From assembly GCA_019694315.1 (NCBI GenBank), contig JAIBCE010000001.1, positions 62,001 to 126,000 on the forward strand: a stretch of 64,000 nucleotides of DNA, read 5' to 3'. The stretch is from Sandaracinaceae bacterium. Lineage in GTDB: Bacteria > Myxococcota_A > Polyangia > Polyangiales > Sandaracinaceae. Both the position numbers and the translations under genes were made by a program. The notes under the pieces were generated by a model. The model was not told the origin of the DNA. It saw only the letters and a program-made list of their open reading frames with translations, and ran no database searches. Each line of letters begins with the position of its first letter. The first letter of the stretch is position 1. This document shows, piece after piece, positions 62,103 to 64,000 of this stretch.

Positions 62103-62981
62103 ATGACCCAGCCGCACGTGTCTGGTCCGTTCGCGTCTCGCTCACCGTCGTCGTCCACTCGGTACGTGCTCGCGCTCGTGATCGGCGCGCAGCTCGGTGC
62201 GCTGAGCGTGACTGCGCGCGTACAGGCACAGTCGAGCACCACGAGCGCGCAGCCCGGCCTCACGCTCTTTCGCGGCAGCGGCACCTCGCCCTATCGCCCC
62301 GATCCCCACAGCGCAGAGTGGATCGCGTGGGAGCGCCCGCGGATCGAGCTCTACCCCGAGCGAGAGTCGCCCTACCCGTTCGTGCGATCCGATCGCGATC
62401 CCGTGCGCCTCGAGGTGATGGGCGGCGTGAACGCGCCGCTCGGGATCGAGCTGACCCTGCGGCTCGCGATCCTCCAGCACTTGCTCCTCACGGCCTCTGC
62501 AGGCGTCGTGACCTTCGGCGGCGCAGCGCGCGACGTGGCCGCGGGCTACGTGAGCGCGGAGGCCGCGGACAGCGCGCTCCTCGTGGACGGAGCGCTCGTC
62601 TTGCGCGTGGGCTTGGGCGTCCGGATCGTCGAGGGCCTCGAGATCGTGGGCGGCTACGCGTCGCTCCACCGCGAGCTCACGGTGCGCTCGGACTTCCTCT
62701 CGCTCCTCGGCGTGACCAGCGTGACGAGCGCCGAGGGCCGCGTGACCCTGGGCGCGGTGTGGGCCGAGCTCGGCTACACGTTCACGATCCTCGATCACTT
62801 CCTCGCGCGCCCCGCGATCGGCGTGATGCACGTGGTGGACGCGAGCGCGACGCTCACGAACACGAGCGTCAGCGACAACGAGGCCGCGACGCTCGTGCGC
62901 GCAGCGACCACCGTCGAGACGTACTCCGAGCAGTACGGCACCTCGCCGACGCTCTCGGTCACGCTGGGCTATCGCTTCTGA
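62103..62981 (+). CDS. predicted outer-membrane beta-barrel protein
   Basis: A 292-residue exported protein. The N-terminal 42 residues contain a signal (VLALVIGAQLGALSVTARVQAQ). Strands such as VRLEVMGGVNAPLGIELTLRL, LTASAGVVTFGGA and GRVTLGAVWAELGYTFTI, and the end TLGYRF with a terminal Phe, are typical of outer-membrane barrels. No family recognised. Convergent to the last gene; two hairpins lie between. Confidence 0.75.
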   Translation: MTQPHVSGPFASRSPSSSTRYVLALVIGAQLGALSVTARVQAQSSTTSAQPGLTLFRGSGTSPYRPDPHSAEWIAWERPRIELYPERESPYPFVRSDRDPVRLEVMGGVNAPLGIELTLRLAILQHLLLTASAGVVTFGGAARDVAAGYVSAEAADSALLVDGALVLRVGLGVRIVEGLEIVGGYASLHRELTVRSDFLSLLGVTSVTSAEGRVTLGAVWAELGYTFTILDHFLARPAIGVMHVVDASATLTNTSVSDNEAATLVRAATTVETYSEQYGTSPTLSVTLGYRF

Positions 62982-62982
62982 C

Positions 62983-63043
62983 GCGGGCGAAGCCCGCAGC
63001 CCAAACTTCCGAATCTTCGCGCCGCGCCAAGATTCTCGGAAGT
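62983..63043. terminator. two hairpins between convergent genes
   Basis: gcgggc-gaa-gcccgc (62983-62997) and an imperfect long stem acttccgaatctt (63005-63017) with aagattctcggaagt (63029-63043). Symmetric placement between two stops suits a bidirectional terminator. Confidence 0.6.
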
Positions 63044-63049
63044 AGTAGA

Positions 63050-64000
63050 TCAGAGCGACCAGCGGAGCGCCGCGCCGATGTGCGCGCTCTGCGGCGCACG
63101 GTTCCAGTGCGGCTCGTTGCCCAAGCCCAGCTCGAGCACGAGCGACAGGTCGCCGAGCGTCGCCTCGCGGACGCACACGCCCGCGGTGAGATCGAGGTGC
63201 GCCTCCTCGAGGATGCGCGGCGTGTTGGGCGCGAGGTAGCTCGCGTGCACGCCGCCACAGAGCTGCACGTTGTCGACGGCCGCCGCCGGCGAGCCCGAGC
63301 GGAGCACCACGTCGACCGCCATCTCGACGCTCTGTGTGCCGCCCACGTCGTCGGCGAGCGTCGTGTCGGAGAAGACGTGCAACCCCGCGGACAAGCGCAC
63401 GAGGCCGTGCAGGAGCCCGCCGTCGAAGAGCAGGCCGCCGCGCGCGAAGAGCTGGTTCGTGAGGAGCGATCCGCTCGGACCGAGCGTCGTGTAGTCGCCC
63501 ACGTGCTCGAAGCCGCCGCCGACGAAGAGCGCGAGGCTGGCCGAGACGGGCGTGCGATAGGTGATCGAGCCCGTGAACGCCGTCCGCACGTACTCGTGCG
63601 GCAACGACAGTGTGCCCGCGCTCTGGAGCACCACGAGCGGCTCGAGGCGCACACGAAAGCCCACCGCCTCGCGATACGCGTCGAGGCCTGCGCCCACGCG
63701 GATGCGCATGCCGTCGTCGTGCAGGCCCACCGACGTGAGCGGTGCGTTCACGGAGGCCACACCGAGCTCGAGGCGATCGATCGCGCGAGGCAGCTCGTCC
63801 GGAGGCGAGACCGGTGCGGCGACCTCGGGGCTCGGCGCACGGAACGGGCTGGCGAGCCGCCGCGCGAACGAGATCTGTGCGGCCCGCGCCATCGCGCGTC
63901 TGCGCTCGACGAGCAACGCGTGCTGGAGGTGTCGTCGCTCCTCCTCGGGATCCTCGTCCCCGAGCGCCTCGTCGCCGTGCAGGGCCGCGTCGTCGAGCGG
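63050..64000 (-). CDS. predicted outer-membrane protein, N-terminus outside the window
   Basis: At least 316 residues, open to the right edge; a TTG at 63916 is in frame but the frame continues upstream without a stop (a charged segment rich in Glu/Asp/Arg), so the true start is beyond base 64000. The visible part has barrel-like strands (LELGVASVNAPLTSVGLHDDGM, ARGGLLFDGGLLHGLVRLSAGL, IGAALRWSL at the end). Possibly related in type to the convergent barrel gene. Function unknown. Confidence 0.65.
   Translation of the reverse strand, partial: PLDDAALHGDEALGDEDPEEERRHLQHALLVERRRAMARAAQISFARRLASPFRAPSPEVAAPVSPPDELPRAIDRLELGVASVNAPLTSVGLHDDGMRIRVGAGLDAYREAVGFRVRLEPLVVLQSAGTLSLPHEYVRTAFTGSITYRTPVSASLALFVGGGFEHVGDYTTLGPSGSLLTNQLFARGGLLFDGGLLHGLVRLSAGLHVFSDTTLADDVGGTQSVEMAVDVVLRSGSPAAAVDNVQLCGGVHASYLAPNTPRILEEAHLDLTAGVCVREATLGDLSLVLELGLGNEPHWNRAPQSAHIGAALRWSL

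Overview
The window reads as an ordinary stretch of a high-GC myxobacterial chromosome, most like the Polyangiales/Sandaracinaceae. The signs are strong third-position GC (which creates many long false antisense frames), MYXO-CTERM-like C-terminal sorting tails, myxobacterial Cys-rich repeats with a MopE-type metal-binding motif, an AgmX-like secreted protein, and many lipoproteins with low-complexity Asp/Ala/Pro/Ser linkers. I see no tRNA, rRNA, CRISPR array, prophage or insertion sequence. Fifty-nine protein genes are supported. One is truncated at each window edge, and one (a TraB/GumN-type lipoprotein) is split by a frameshift.

Layout. 1-4.9 kb: end of a non-canonical QueA-like gene, a divergent pair of ATP-grasp ligases, a LysR regulator and an SDR. 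5-10.1 kb: the most unusual locus. It has a radical SAM enzyme with clear resemblance to HxsB (His-Xaa-Ser peptide maturation), a membrane-anchored SPFH/prohibitin protein, an HxsD-like protein and a second, 69-residue HxsD-like protein translationally coupled to it. No HxsC partner and no His-Xaa-Ser repeat substrate is present. 10-16 kb (minus strand): methyltransferase with a TlpA-like thioredoxin, a DUF2330 secreted protein, and an ABC ATPase / CxxC membrane protein / CorA set. 16-28.6 kb (plus strand): a chain of five tightly packed genes (VOC-AHSA1 fusion, FKBP lipoprotein, a large unknown with an HExxH motif, DUF4328), then a Tat-exported LigB-type dioxygenase, a Ycf46-like AAA ATPase, an outer-membrane protein, TerB, LigA, a sugar-lactone oxidase and an EI24 membrane protein. 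28.7-37.3 kb: an SDR, an M23 peptidase, a 0.74-kb tandem-repeat array, a flavin-oxidoreductase operon (Tat small subunit, GMC, DAO), the frameshifted TraB gene, a GT2 transferase and a hexapeptide acyltransferase. 37.3-51.5 kb: cell-envelope proteins, FabD, lipoproteins and an arylsulfatase-fold protein. 51.5-57.7 kb: xanthine-dehydrogenase subunits XdhA and XdhB, a Tat-signal protein, a 44-bp repeat array and a peptidoglycan-recognition amidase. 57.8-64 kb: ferredoxin, outer-membrane proteins, a GH-A-type glycosidase lipoprotein, and a GYF-domain protein beside a shorter possible relative.

Two cross-cutting observations stand out. First, many genes that are not translationally coupled carry a TANNNT hexamer ending only 6-9 nt before the start codon and lack a Shine-Dalgarno sequence. 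That is the spacing expected if transcription starts at the start codon (leaderless mRNA). I found it at 17 genes on both strands, and it fixes the start of hxsB. Second, one 867-residue secreted protein carries a complete MYXO-CTERM-like tail in its middle, followed in frame by what looks like a second signal peptide and a second TPR protein.

All assignments come from reading motifs and remembered family features. No database search was run.
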